From the NCBI GenBank assembly GCA_949775045.1, contig OX459104.1:6343306-6407305 (forward strand): a stretch of 64,000 nucleotides of DNA, in the 5' to 3' direction. The notes below the pieces were generated by a model. It ran no database searches. It was not told where the DNA came from and saw nothing but the letters and a program-made list of their open reading frames with translations. Positions 1 to 11,284 of the stretch are shown here, in pieces. Both the position numbers and the translations under genes were made by a program. Within the stretch, counting starts at the first letter, position 1. Every line of letters begins with the position of its first letter. Source of the stretch: Metridium senile (lineage: Eukaryota > Cnidaria > Anthozoa > Actiniaria > Metridiidae).

Positions 1-196
1 CTCAGACAGTCATCACTACTTGCTGACGGCAAATAATCATTATCAGACTCATCTGAAAGGATTCCTGACTGTTGTTGGGTTCGGATAAACTGTTCAACAG
101 ACTTTGAAGAATAAAACGCTTGTCCTTCTGAGTTTGTCCATTTGAAACCCTTCTGCGTCTTCTCGATTTTCCAGCCATGATTCTCTAAGTATTCAC
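1..196 (-). pseudogene. Mutator-like transposase, N-terminal exon fragment (copy 1)
   Basis: Identical to part of the exon at 35919-36144 (described with the 31367-39038 gene). Read on the minus strand it encodes GEYLENHGWKIEKTQKG and onward to a Ser/Asp-rich tail. The exon is cut at base 196 by the Mutator-like element, and its 3' end and all later exons lie left of the window. Confidence 0.75.
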
Positions 197-3015
197 CAAC
201 CTCGTCCCCAGGGTCTTCTCGGCCGACTCCAATTCAAGATGGCGGTCGTCGGGGAGAAGACCCTGGTGTAGGCTGCAATAAGACGATTTTTGATTGGCCG
301 TTGGAAATGACGTCATAGTGTTTCTTAAAAGCTTTTTTATTGGATTAGCGTTAACAATGCATTGAAACCAAAATGGAGCAAAATGGAGTAATAACAAGGT
401 AGTAGTTTAATATTTATAGTTTTCGTTTTTTTAACGCTGTTTAACGATTGTTGAATAGTAACTGAAAGAACCTTATTGCTGTTTATATGATAACTTATGT
501 TCAAATGAATTTATTTGTGGAAATATATAAGCTTAGCTTACTAGATTCAAAAACTATCGAACGGAAAGACACGAGCAACTGCATTCTAGCAAAATGATAT
601 ATTTTATAGTCAGTTCGATCTAAGCCAGTACATTCTTTATTTATTGTATAGTTTGTACACATTCTGAGACTGTTATCAAGAAATGAATATTCATTTGTTG
701 TTGATTGAATGCTTTCGGACTCTTGCTTTCATGGGATTTAAGATTATCCTCCACTGCATGAATACATTTTTGTAAAAAAGTTGACACATTTATACTTAAT
801 AAATGAATTGAACGTTTTATAGATTAGTATAGTAATTTTATATCTTTGGGTATGGATAATGTCATCAATGTTAAATAATATATTTTAAAATGTACTGTGA
901 CAATACAATCTTTATGTAACTTAAACATTTGACATTTTCCATATCCCACGACATAAGAACATAGCTGTTAGCAAAAGCATATACTGTCAAGTTGCAAATT
1001 AATTTGTCATGAATCATTATGTTTACAACTATAGTGAGTTTCTATTGTTATTTTATTTGTAAATCCCAGTCCCAGTGCATCCAATCCCCTTTTCCATATC
1101 AAAAATAAGGCCAATCCCAGCTCCCATTTTATCCCTTCAGGACCCCTATAGTGCTCAAAGATGTGAATGCAATCACCACTTTTTGTGAATCAGCATAAAA
1201 CCAAAAATTATGAAAAACACCTAAATCATTGCAAGAATATTTTCATACAAAGAAAGAACATTAGTGATTTAGTGAGAAATGAATTCATTTCATTACTGAG
1301 ACAAAAGATAAAGTTCAGCTGCAGTGATCTTCTTTTGCCTTTCAATGAATTATTTTAATTTCCCACCAAATCACAAATGTACCTGCACAAGGTGTAAATT
1401 GCCATTGACTATCCCGAAATACCTGAACCTATTTTGCCAAACTTGTGAAAATTAAGTCAGGTTTTACACACATAAAAAATCACTTTTTTAATGTCTCAAT
1501 CTTCTAGCTGGACATGTGTGCCCTACTAATGGGGGAGACTCAGAAACACACTCACCACCGCTACGTTTAATATTTTGCACACAACTCTGCTCACATGTTC
1601 ATTTTTGCTGAGGGAGGAAAACCGGATAACCCAGATAAAAACCTTTGTGGCATAGGAGAGAAAAACACATCAAACAAACACATGTATAATTTTGGTGTGT
1701 TGGCTATATATAGTTCAAACTTTTATTATTAATTTTTATGCTTATGTTTTAATAGCTAAAACATATACTCATAGCAATTTATTAGCTATTACCAAACTAA
1801 CATTTTGCCAGTAATAAACAATATTCAACTAATGATGTTCTTGTATTTTTTTACTTTAAATATAACAGCAGTCCACTTTAAATTTGTTCATTTTCCAGTG
1901 TTATTCTGCAATATTACAGGATGCAGACACCCTGTTATCTCATAGTAAATTTATTGATGCCTGTATTAAATCAATATCTGGTAAATGAAAACATAAAATG
2001 AAACACCCTGGTGTCAATTAAAAAACAACAAGATATGTTTATTAGATGTAACCCTAAAATAATAAAAACACTACTATTGCAATCCAAGCAGATGATTGTC
2101 CCACAATTATCTAAATATTATAATATTATCCTTTTTTAAAAGTGGACAACCAAGCTCAGTATTAAGCCAATTACCCTCACATATTGCCAACCATTTAATT
2201 TTTTTTATACTGACATTTGATTTTCTTTTACAGTCATTAAAGTGCATGCACTGAGCAGCTTACTGTAATAATGAGGTTTTTAATTGTTTACTTAAATAAT
2301 AATTGAGAATAAATGTCAATTGAAACAGAAACTTGTACACATTAAAGCTGTCCATTGAATTAATCATATCAGTTTTTAATAGTGATATATAGTTAAACAT
2401 GTACTATACAGCCAGTAAAGATATTAAGATAAAAGATTCAACTATTATCTGATCCACATACTTTGAAATATAACACCCGGCCCATGTCAACTTCAGCATG
2501 TGTTTCTTTCCATATAGGGAATGTTCGACATAGTTGCTCAGCACTGCACAAGAAATATACTCACATTCATCAACAATAATTGACTCTATTAGCTTCAAAA
2601 TAAATCCTGTGCTAGACTGTCAATAGGGGTCAATAGAACCAAATCTTCTCTGATTCGAACTATTCCAATGGCTAAATAAACACAAGCATCGGATTGCCAT
2701 GTGATCTGATTATATATAACAAGATTTTCGTAAGTATAAACGCCAAATTCACTTGAGGTTATTATCTTTTGGTTCTAAATGCACCAATTAACTCCATAAC
2801 TTTCAATCGCCGGCAGCCATTTTGTTTTTAATTTTCAAAGGAATAACGCATGCGCAGTTTTATTTGGCAGCCATTTTGTTTAGTAAACACGTGATCAAAA
2901 TCTCCACAGATCGTGGAGATTTTGGTCACGTGTTTCCAGCCTACACCAGGGTCTTCTCCCCGACGACCGCCATCTTGAATTGGAGTCGGCCGAGAAGACC
3001 CTGGGGACGAGGTTG
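197..3015. mobile_element. Non-autonomous Mutator-like (MULE) element, copy 1
   Basis: The element is 2.8 kb with terminal inverted repeats of about 80 bp (outer bases CAACCTCGTCCCCAGGG). It is flanked by a perfect 9-bp target duplication AGTATTCAC at 188-196 and 3016-3024. A 9-bp duplication is typical of Mutator-like elements. Each terminal repeat is itself a hairpin: CAGGGTCTTCTC pairs with GAGAAGACCCTG inside the same end. No long reading frame lies inside, so it must be mobilised in trans. It interrupts the first coding part of the Mutator-like transposase gene. The interior, about 290-2880, is AT-rich and I see nothing coding in it. Confidence 0.8.
2885..2935. repeat. 23-bp-arm hairpin with two CACGTG sites (copy 1)
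   Basis: Arms at 2885-2907 and 2913-2935 pair with one mismatch around a 5-base loop. Each arm contains the palindrome CACGTG, an E-box. It lies just inside the right terminal repeat of the Mutator-like element. The same structure is at 38833-38883. Confidence 0.85.
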
Positions 3016-3090
3016 AGTATTCACTTGTGAGCCAGTTCCTGCACCACGTAAAGAATGGGCATCAAGAGACCGCTTTCGGTCGTTAAACAT
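3016..3090 (-). pseudogene. Probable first coding segment of the Mutator-like transposase (copy 1)
   Basis: On the minus strand an ATG at 3088-3090 opens the frame MFNDRKRSLDAHSLRGAGTG, which reaches the target duplication of the inserted element. If the element and one target copy are removed, this frame is shifted by one base relative to the exon at 1-196. Either a frameshift has occurred or an unrecognised splice lies here. Assignment to the transposase gene rests on position and on the promoter-like sequence just upstream. Confidence 0.4.
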
Positions 3091-3402
3091 TTCTTTTTTA
3101 CAAAGAAGTCAAAGTTATTTCAGAGTTATTTCAATATACGATTCAAGAGAGTTTGTTCACACGCAATACACTGCTGGTTCGTGTTTCAAGTGTGATCTGC
3201 GCATGTGCAAAACCCGTTGCTATGGATGACGTCATTTGTTTTGACCGCATCGCGTGGATTCGTGAAAACGTCGCAAATTCGGCCTTTTCTCGCACTCTCC
3301 GGATGCTTTACGGACCAACATCGATTGAAAAACGAACCTGAATTGATCTCAAAACATATGAATCAAAATGGCGGCCATTCGAATCGATGTGAGCGTTTTA
3401 TA
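3091..3402 (-). promoter_or_regulatory. Promoter-like region upstream of the transposase start (copy 1)
   Basis: This stretch is richer in CpG than its surroundings. It holds a perfect CRE TGACGTCA at 3227-3234, an NRF1-like CTGCGCATGTGC near 3198 and a YY1-like CGGCCATTTTG-type motif near 3370 (read on the minus strand). Site names follow known consensus sequences; promoter activity is inferred. Confidence 0.45.
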
Positions 3403-3507
3403 GGCAAGTTCAACAGTAAATAGCGGACCTTAGGCTATTAAAATGGCGAAAAGTAAACCAAAACATAACGTAGAAGTTTGAAACTTGGCACAAAAGTAAT
3501 TTAAACA

Positions 3508-3642
3508 TAAAAGAAACTTCTCACCGCAGCCCTGAGCAAAATATTTTATTGTTAAGCTTTAGCGACCAGTCAAAGTCAAATATCGCTCATATCTCGCGTA
3601 AATATATTTTTGCTCAGGGCTGCGGTGAAAAGTTTCCTTTTT
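3508..3642. mobile_element. Short foldback MITE (copy 1)
   Basis: A 135-bp inverted repeat with arms of about 38 bp, both containing CACCGCAGCCCTGAGCAAAA. No coding content and no clear target duplication. Repeated at 39456-39590. Confidence 0.75.
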
Positions 3643-4198
3643 GCCTGACATTGACATATCCGAAATTTGATTTACAAAATAATTTATTCCTGTCGATATA
3701 TTTCGAATAAATCAATTTTAAGCCTTGGGTTTCCTTTGCATTTTTGACACCTTAGGTGTGAAGTTTCACACCTTCCAATATTTTTTTAGCGGGAAAATTA
3801 TATGTAGTACCTGGTTATGTAATAATAATTGATATATTATTAATACATTTTCAGTAATAGTTTGTCAAATGACAAGCACTTTAGCCATTCCTACCACCTT
3901 AACAGCCATCTTACATCAATTGCAACTGCATGATGGGCATCATTAAGCCTGAATGCAGGGATTCCACTTTCTAAAAGAAATTAGCCTGGTGATCTCACAT
4001 GTGAATAAAACTAGCGTGAGAGATCTTTGGGAATCAGCAATTTGATAAAATATCTCTCCTACTAAGCCATATTTGGAAGTTATGACTTTACAAAAACATG
4101 ACAAACGCAAAGTTTTCTTAGTATATGAAACATAGGGATATCCCCTTTCCATTTTTTACAGAATTTCCCAGCATGCAATGCAGGAATGATTAGTATTT

Positions 4199-5195
4199 AG
4201 CCTTATAGAATAAAGGAGCATTTAATTTAATAACAGACAACATATTGAAGATATCTGAATTTTTGCTTGATTTCCTGATTCCTTAGCATGAGTCGGTCAC
4301 AAATATGAGTCGCGGGTAGTGAAAATGTTTTCGATGGATGGTGTTAAGGGGTATTTTAAGGTAATTCGTCCCCATTCCCCCTCCTAAAAAGGATGTTTTT
4401 TTTAAAAAGCATCTTACAGGAGTCACAGTGAGATAGTTTCTTTGCCAAAGTATAGTTAGTCAACAAATCTATTGGGTCTACATGTTTTGGTCAAAATGTC
4501 GCTTCGGCATGATGCGAGCAAAGCTCAAAGAAAATTAGAAATTGAAATTAACCCCCTGAAATTCATTTTGAGGAGTAATAACGCGCAAATTTGAACTCAG
4601 CATCCAAAATTACATAGGAATAGTCAGTTTTATAAGTTCTAGGTATGTGGCAATATTTAAACATTAATTAATTAATGACTGTATTATATCTATATTAGCC
4701 TTATAGAATAAAGGAGCATTTAATTTAATAACAGACAACATATTGAAGATATCTGAATTTTTGCTTGATTTCCTGATTCCTTAGCATGAGTCGGTCACAA
4801 ATATGAGTCGCGGGTAGTGAAAATGTTTTCGATGGATGGTGTTAAGGGGTATTTTAAGGTAATTCGTCCCCATTCCCCCTCCTAAAAAGGACGTTTTTTT
4901 TAAAAAGCATCTTACAGGAGTCACAGGGAGATAGTTTCTTTGCCAAAGTATAGTTAGTCAACAAATCTATTGGGTCTACATGTTTTGGTCAAAATGTCGC
5001 TTCGGCATGATGCGAGCAAAGCTCGAAGAAAATTAGAAATTGAAATTAACCCCCCTGAAATTCATTTTGAGGAGTAATAACGCGTAAATTTGAACTCAGC
5101 ATCCAAAATTACATAGGAATAGTCAGTTTTCTAAGTTCTAGGTATGTGGCAATATTTAAACATTAATTAATTAATGACTGTATTATATCTATATT
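4199..5195 (+). repeat. Two tandem ~498-bp direct repeats (copy 1)
   Basis: Units at 4199-4696 and 4697-5195 are almost identical. Both begin AGCCTTATAGAATAAAGGAG, and a partial third start lies at 5196. No reading frame of note. Copy 2 is at 40147-41199 and is 56 bp longer. Confidence 0.9.
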
Positions 5196-5589
5196 AGCCT
5201 TATAGAATTATTATTATCATTATTATTATTATTATTGTTGTTCTCATTTATTTAATTGGCTAAATCGAAAATAGAGAAGCATCTGTCGATTTATCAGCGA
5301 TCATATATACCAAACGTCTACCTGGAGTTTCGACCAGTACCAACCTACTATATGTGAGACGAACATACTATGATGAACAAGACAAACGGTTTACTTGAGT
5401 TCAGACTTATTTACTAGTTCGGAAGCATCTTGTTCTATTGCCTTATTCTCAACTGTTTATTTGGCTACATCAAACTGAGAGATCGAAACATCAGTCTATC
5501 AAAACAAGCGTCTACCTGGACTTTTGACCAGTCTATTTCTATTTGTTATAGACTTTTGATCTATCTACATCAGGTCAGAAGAACTTACC

Positions 5590-6271
5590 ATGATGAACAA
5601 TACAAACATTTCAAGCTCGAGTTTAAATCTAAGCATTTATGTGGTTTATCCGTTGATCACCGTAAACGCTTTTGGCTCAATCGTGGCATTTGGCTTTAAT
5701 CTGGTGACCATCTTCGCGTTTATGAAAACATCATCATTAAGGGCCTCCCTGTCCTATATACTCATTCTTAAGCTTAATTTACCGATTAGTGGTTTTTTGG
5801 TAGGGCTAGTTATTCAGCCTCTTTATTGCGGTTATGTTTTTGCTTGTTTGGATTCTTCTTACTGAATTGAACATATCCGTACTTTATTGAGTCAAATTGG
5901 TTTACCTTTGTGCTTTTGGTTCCATCATGACGATATTTTTCATCACCATTGATCGCTTCTTATCAATTACAACTCTCAATGAATACAAATTAATTGTGAC
6001 ACTGAAAAGATGTTACATGGCAGTGGTGATAGTTTGGATGTTCATGACGTCGTTCAGCGGCTTTACAATGATTCCCAAAGTTCGAAATCCAGTTTGAATC
6101 ATTGCAATAGTCATCGTTGGTTTATGGGTATTAAGCGGTGTGATTCTGACGATTTGGATATCCAAAGCTCTCAAGAAACACATAGCAAAAATCAAGGACC
6201 AAAGCGATCAGAAGGAACCAACTTTGAATGTAAAACAAAATATAAAAGATCGGTCACCTAACTATGGTTAG
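5590..6271 (+). pseudogene. Class A GPCR remnant truncated by a LINE (copy A)
   Basis: The region encodes a rhodopsin-family receptor from the N-terminus (MMNNTNISSSS, with N-glycosylation sequons) through TM1-TM5. The TM3 end carries DRF in the DRY position. Damage relative to the 60933 copy is a TGA for Trp near 5863, a one-base insertion near 5912 and a TGA before TM5. The frame after that last stop, IIAIVIVGLWVLSG, reads TM5 and loop 3 to a final stop at 6269-6271, where reverse-transcriptase sequence begins. TM6 and TM7 are missing. The ligand cannot be guessed. Confidence 0.8.
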
Positions 6272-7189
6272 GCTTTGCAGACGATCTGGCAATACTAACA
6301 ATATCAAAATAACAATATATACATAAAAAATACAAACAATATCATCAGTGGAGCTTCAAAAGTCACTAGAAATCATGCACTTATTATGCAAAAGATTTGG
6401 TCTCAAGATGAGACTCGAAAAAATTAAAACAATGGTCATGGCTGACAAGTTCGCTAATGGTGATGAATACCCAAAGTCTATCTGTACTATGGTTGAATTT
6501 TCTCTTGAAAATGTTAGAACATTTACGCATCTTGGACAAATATTTCAGTATAATCAACCATATACAGCAACAAAGGAGCTCCTTAAAAGGAAATATAATG
6601 CTATCAACTCCTACCACACTGAGGAAATCATCTACAAAAACCATTCATTACCTTAAAGACCAGAAGGATTATATTTGATTCCCTAGTTAGAAGCAAGTTG
6701 ACATACGCCTGTCAAACATGGTCGACTACAGCTACATCGCTTAACACTCTAAGCAGTGTTTACTGTAGACAGCTACGAAATCTAGTAAAAGGCGGTACCT
6801 CCAGAACGCTCACTCCTGTTGACAAGAACCTCCCACTTGTTTACAAAGAACAGAAATTTGACATGGCATATAAACTGAGAAGCAACCAAATCTAAATCTA
6901 AAGTGGCGCAACCCCACTATTAGACTTTGTTTATAGGCAGCAACTCAAATGGTTCTCACATATTATCCGATCACCGAATTCAAGGTATATAAAGAAATTA
7001 ACTTTTACAGATGAAAAGAACTCGAGACGTGGTCAACCACTCGACTCCTTACTTTGGAACGTGTTGTATATAGAAGATATGTAAACGACAAAACAGAAAT
7101 CAGAAAGGCCGGTTTTGGTAGAATTCAAACCTTACAGGCCCTTGTTTAGTCTTGCCTAATCTAATAGAGGGGCGCGAAGAATATTAATA
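6269..7189 (+). mobile_element. 5'-truncated non-LTR retrotransposon (LINE) 3' end (copy A)
   Basis: Translation begins at FADDLAIL, the YxDD-type reverse transcriptase motif. It continues with a fragment typical of the RT thumb region (LEIMHLLCKRFGLKM, then F-LGQIF and KTRRIIFDSLVRSKLTYACQ) and the C-terminal region (QLKWFSHIIRSPNSRYIKKL). Several frameshifts and stops are present. A long ATT microsatellite follows directly, as expected of a LINE 3' tail. The insertion replaced the GPCR 3' half and is shared by all three units, so it predates the duplications. Confidence 0.8.
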
Positions 7190-7198
7190 TTATTATTA

Positions 7199-7284
<86 letters not shown>
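7190..7284 (+). repeat. (ATT)n microsatellite, LINE tail (copy A)
   Basis: About 30 ATT units immediately 3' of the LINE fragment. The length is the same in the copy at 43194-43288. Poly-Asn or poly-Leu frames across it are not genes. Confidence 0.95.
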
Positions 7285-7286
<2 letters not shown>

Positions 7287-7313
7287 AAAATGTGATTATT
7301 AATAAGGTATATG

Positions 7314-7319
<6 letters not shown>

Positions 7320-7359
<40 letters not shown>
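7320..7359. repeat. (TA)n microsatellite (copy A)
   Basis: About 20 TA units. Shorter in copy C (62688-62702). Confidence 0.95.
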
Positions 7360-7360
<1 letters not shown>

Positions 7361-7796
7361 CGAGTGCTCTGATTGGTTGAAGAACTACTACTTAATTGAA
7401 CCATCTTATTAAACTAGTCAAAATATTAATAATCTAGCAAAGGTAAATGTTTCTTTCTAAAAATATTTTGACGAGTTTCTTGTCTTTTGGCTGAGAGAGA
7501 ATGAGCCCCAGAGTAAAGCGGCCGAGCGGGAGACTGGAAGAGAGAGAGAAGCAGAGACTTATTTACAGCATGGGTAAACACCAACACAGAATTTGTAGAA
7601 AAGACTTGGACACAATTCCCAATAACGAAATGCTTTAATTGAATGTATAATTAGTTTAAACATTTTTTGCTTTATGATATATGAAATATCCCCACGATAA
7701 ATAGACTCAACTACAATCTTGTTTTTCGTGTAGTTCCAGAATAAATCCAAAAGAGTATGGATATTTTCTTGAACTACACAATAAAAAATGTGGTCT

Positions 7797-8160
7797 TTAT
7801 TTAAGATTGTCTTGAATATTGTCAGGAATCTTGGCATTTTCAAAGGGAGAGTCTTCTTTCACCATCATGCCTTTATTGGCCCGTTTGGCTAGTTTATTGA
7901 GATTGCGACCTGGACTCTTCCAATGTCCCTCACTATTAATCAAATATATATACACCCATTTCAAAAATCGTTATCGTAATCAAAGCTACAGTCCACACTC
8001 TGAAGCCTGCAAAGGAGGTCGGTATTTCTTCTCTTGTTATCGATTTATTCACATAGCACATGCATGTTTTGGTTGTACATGTTTGTGTCATATAACCATA
8101 GCAAGTTGTTGCAGTGGTAGGCGATGAAACAAATATTTCTTAAAAATACGTCTCAAATAT
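7797..8160 (-). pseudogene. Small Cys-rich membrane-protein remnant, C-terminal part (copy A)
   Basis: On the minus strand the sequence reads a Cys-rich stretch (CYGYMTQTCTTKTCMCYVNK), then a hydrophobic segment (VWTVALITITIFEMGVYIF), then a cytoplasmic-looking tail ending KIPDNIQDNLK and a stop at 7797-7799. AATAAA overlaps that stop. There is one in-frame TAA near 8140 and a frameshift or missing intron after the hydrophobic segment. A matching signal-peptide exon lies at 8604-8665. I do not recognise the family. A type I membrane protein is inferred from topology. Confidence 0.45.
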
Positions 8161-8252
8161 AATTATGGTGATATTACCGACATCCTTAGCAGGCTTCAGA
8201 GTGTGGACTGTAGTTTTGATTACGACAACAATTATTGAATTAGGTGTAAACA
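7945..8252. repeat. Foldback duplication of the membrane-protein exon (copy A)
   Basis: About 75 bp encoding the FAGFRVWTVALIT segment on the minus strand near 7950-8030 recurs in opposite orientation near 8175-8252, where it reads LAGFRVWTVVLITT on the plus strand. The two arms would form a long hairpin. Present in all three units. Confidence 0.75.
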
Positions 8253-8254
8253 AA

Positions 8255-8375
8255 AAATATATATATAAACAAACAAACACAAATATATATAAACTAACAA
8301 ACACAGATATATATAAACAAAGAAACAAACAAAAATATATCAACAAACAAACAAAAATATATAATCAAACAAACA
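8255..8375 (+). repeat. Low-complexity AAACAAACA/ATATAT tract (copy A)
   Basis: Irregular mixture of AAACAAAC and ATATATA units. Frames across it are not genes. Equivalent tracts lie at 44259-44379 and 63585-63712. Confidence 0.8.
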
Positions 8376-8603
8376 AAACATAGCTCCGTGATTTTGAACA
8401 TTTGATATTTCCAAGTAGAAACCCACTTTTAAAAACAATTAAACATCTAGAGAAGCCTTTCACAGCACAATATGATTATATATTATCATACGACTTATAG
8501 CGGGCGACAAAATAATATATATCATTCAAAGAGTTCTGGAGGCTCTACTGTCCGCTCGATATTAAACGAGAGTCTTAGGTTCCGGGCAAACGGCTTCATT
8601 TAC

Positions 8604-8665
8604 CTTTCTTGGAACGTTGTTAGTGCAAGAAACACTAAAACCAGCACAATCAAAGAACGATTCAT
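8604..8665 (-). CDS. Signal-peptide first exon (copy A)
   Basis: ATG at 8663-8665 opens MNRSLIVLVLVFLALTTFQE, a typical signal peptide, and ends in a good splice donor (AAG|GTAAAT) at 8604/8603. It probably belongs to the membrane-protein remnant at 7797-8160, which is downstream on the same strand. The exon is unbroken in all three units, including the copy that starts exactly at base 64000. Confidence 0.5.
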
Positions 8666-8865
8666 TGTATGGATGTAACGAAACTGAAAAGAAAAGATCA
8701 CAATGTAATTTGAACTGAAACGTCGGTGGCCATAAGAAATAGACGAAGAAGAAGCAAAAGAGAAAGAAGAATAAGAAAAAGGCAAAGAAGATGAACAAGA
8801 AATAATTAGAAAGAATAAGCACAAGAAGAACAAGAAGAACATGTGCAAGAAGAAGATTTACAAAA

Positions 8866-9044
8866 CAGTGGAACCCCGCTTTACGGCCACCCGCTTAATA
8901 CGGCCACCCCGTTATTGCGACCAGTTTTTTTGGTCCCGACAAAGTGCCTGCCCATACATTTTCTTTAAAATTTACCCACTTAATACGACCACCCCGTTAA
9001 TACGGCCACTTGGGACTGTCCCTTCGCTGGCCGGGGTTTCACTA
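8866..9044. mobile_element. MITE with CAGTGGAACCCCG termini (copy A)
   Basis: A 179-bp inverted-repeat element. The left end is CAGTGGAACCCCGC and the right end, reversed, is TAGTGAAACCCCGGCC. Internal GGCCACC/AATACG motifs are repeated on both sides. Terminal CAGT resembles pogo/Tigger-type elements, but the flanking TA duplication is not clear. Copy at 44870-45048. Confidence 0.65.
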
Positions 9045-9517
9045 TACAATGTTGCGTTGAAATCTTCATTTTGAAAGTTGTCTAGTTATCCTTAGTCTTT
9101 GTCCACGTTCTGGTCTTTTCCCTTGAGTATTTTTAAAAGAGCCTTTCTACGTAAGCTTCGAGTACACTACCCTTCGATTTTGTTGAATGGCAATGTTGAA
9201 GCCGTTTACTATCCCCTTTCAACGTTGTTGAACACAGTGGAGAGGGTTTGGAAAACAGGTTTTAACATAACCATTCAAAAAAATCAAACATATGTAGAAG
9301 AAAATGTTGAAACCGTTTGACTATCGCCCCTTTCTTCAACATCGTTCAGAACAACCATTTTACAACGTTCATCAAAATCAAACCGATGTTGAAGCAAAAG
9401 TTAAAGTCGTTAACAGGGAAATTTACCTGATAAGCTGTAGTTGACCAAGTAGAAGCAGTCCAATTGTTAACTATGGTATGACCAAAGAGAGAATCAAACT
9501 CTTTTATGTACAATTCT

Positions 9518-10905
9518 GTTGATTAATTAGTAATTCATTTTAGCCTGTTGCACGTTTCCCCCTAAAATATAGACAGTGACATCCAAAATGTCGACAGCAA
9601 CGTGTGGGTTTTATCATTGTGTTCGATCTAAGGGGCATATGAAGGGGTCCTAGTAGTGGTACGCGATATGGTCTCAAGAAGTGGTGACATTCTTATTCTC
9701 TAAAGCCGACATAGGTCATCGAATTGTCGATGTTGACAGGTGTCAATAATGACAGTGATATCCAAAATGTCGACAGCAACGTATGGGTTTTATCATTTTG
9801 TTCGATCTAAGGGGCATATGAAGGGGTCATGGTGGTACGCGATATGGTCTCAAGAAGTGGTGACATTCTTGTTCTTTAAAGCTGACATAGGTCATCAAAT
9901 AGTCGATGGTAACAGGTTTCAATAGTGACATCCAAAATGTCAACAGCAACGTGTGGGTTTTATCATTGTGTTCGATCTAAGGGGCATATGAAGGGATCCT
10001 AGCGATACGCGATATGGCCTCAAGAAGTGGTGACATTCTTATTCTCTAAAGCCGACATAGGTCATCGAATTGTCGATGTTGACAGGTGTCAATAATGACA
10101 GTGACATCCAAAATGTCGACAGCAAGGTGTGGGTTTTATTATCGTGTTCGATCTAAGGGGCATATGAAGGGGTGCTAGCGATACGTGAATTTGCCTCAAG
10201 AAGTAGCAACATTCTTATTTTTCATCGCCAGAAAAGTCGAACCAAATTGGAGGAGCCTAATATGCAGATTTTATCAAGCATGTATAGATGCCAATGAAAT
10301 GCATTGTCTTTTGTCAAATATGATTGGCTTACGGTACGTGTACTATTACTCTGATAAACTTGACGGCAGGAATGAGAAAGGAAGGATATTATTCAGTTTG
10401 CATATTTTGCTGCACGAAAATCGGCTTCAGGGGCGAGAAACTTCACGCTGTAGTAGAATAATATTTTCCATATCAATGTTTTTTCTAAACAAAATTGTCG
10501 TTTTTGCATATTAACTTTGTTATTGAAATACAAAGAATTTGTCACATATGTGAATATCACGACTGAAATACAATAACTTATTTTAATTAAAATTAAAATT
10601 AATTTCATTAAAATTAAAATTAATTTAATTAATTAAAAATATATTTGAATATTTTAAATTTTTTTAATTGGATGTCATTATTGAAACCTGTTACCATCGA
10701 CAATTCGATTACCTATGGCGGCTTTAAAGAACAACAATGTCACCACTTCTTGAGACCATATCGCGTACCACTAGGGCCCCTTCATATGCCCCTTAGATCG
10801 AACATAATGATAAAACCCACACGTTGCTGTCGACATTTTGGATGTCACTGTCTTTTTTTAGGGAGAAACTTGCAACAGGCTAAAATGAATTTCTAATTAA
10901 TCAAC
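9518..10905. mobile_element. Foldback element carrying ~175-bp tandem repeats (copy A)
   Basis: Outer arms (GTTGATTAATTAG through TAGCCTGTTGCA) are at 9518-9575 and, inverted, at 10845-10905. Inside the left part are four direct repeats of 170-180 bp, each starting GACATCCAAAATGTCGACAG, at about 9577, 9757, 9930 and 10105. A fifth copy is inverted at 10664-10850. Between them lie about 450 bp with no gene and an AT-rich palindromic tract at 10577-10650. Copy at 45522-46909. Confidence 0.8.
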
Positions 10906-11284
10906 ATAGTTATGCATAATTAATTAATTAAAATTACGCTCTATTGTGATGACCGTTTGGCGCAGACAAAGAACGAACATCAACAAAACATTTGCCAATT
11001 TTTGAAACCTGAATAATACAGAAACAGATTGTCCTGATTTTGAGACCGTAATAATTGAGTAATTTTGAGCAAATCGGTCATTTGACAAAAGAATGAGTGC
11101 TGGAAATCATACCAAGTTATAAGTTTTAAAACGGACACACATTTTAACGTTTTGGCGTTGTTTCTGTGTTTTTTGTTATTGCTTGTAATTTGGTTAATCA
11201 ACCTAGAGAGGGAAGAGTTGTTTTAATGACGCGGTTGCCGAGTATCAAGGATAGGAAATTCTGGTTCCCTACATTCTCTCTTAA

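Noticed and set aside
2822..3016. 64-residue plus-strand frame ending in the MULE terminus
   Set aside because: Composed of terminal-repeat and hairpin sequence. The target duplication shows it is transposon end, not gene.
6384..6644. 86-residue minus-strand frame in the LINE
   Set aside because: Antisense to the reverse transcriptase fragment, which explains the open frame.
7156..7404. Poly-Asn reading frame
   Set aside because: Translation of the ATT and TA microsatellites. The same holds for the poly-Leu frames at 60405-60602 and 62523-62756.
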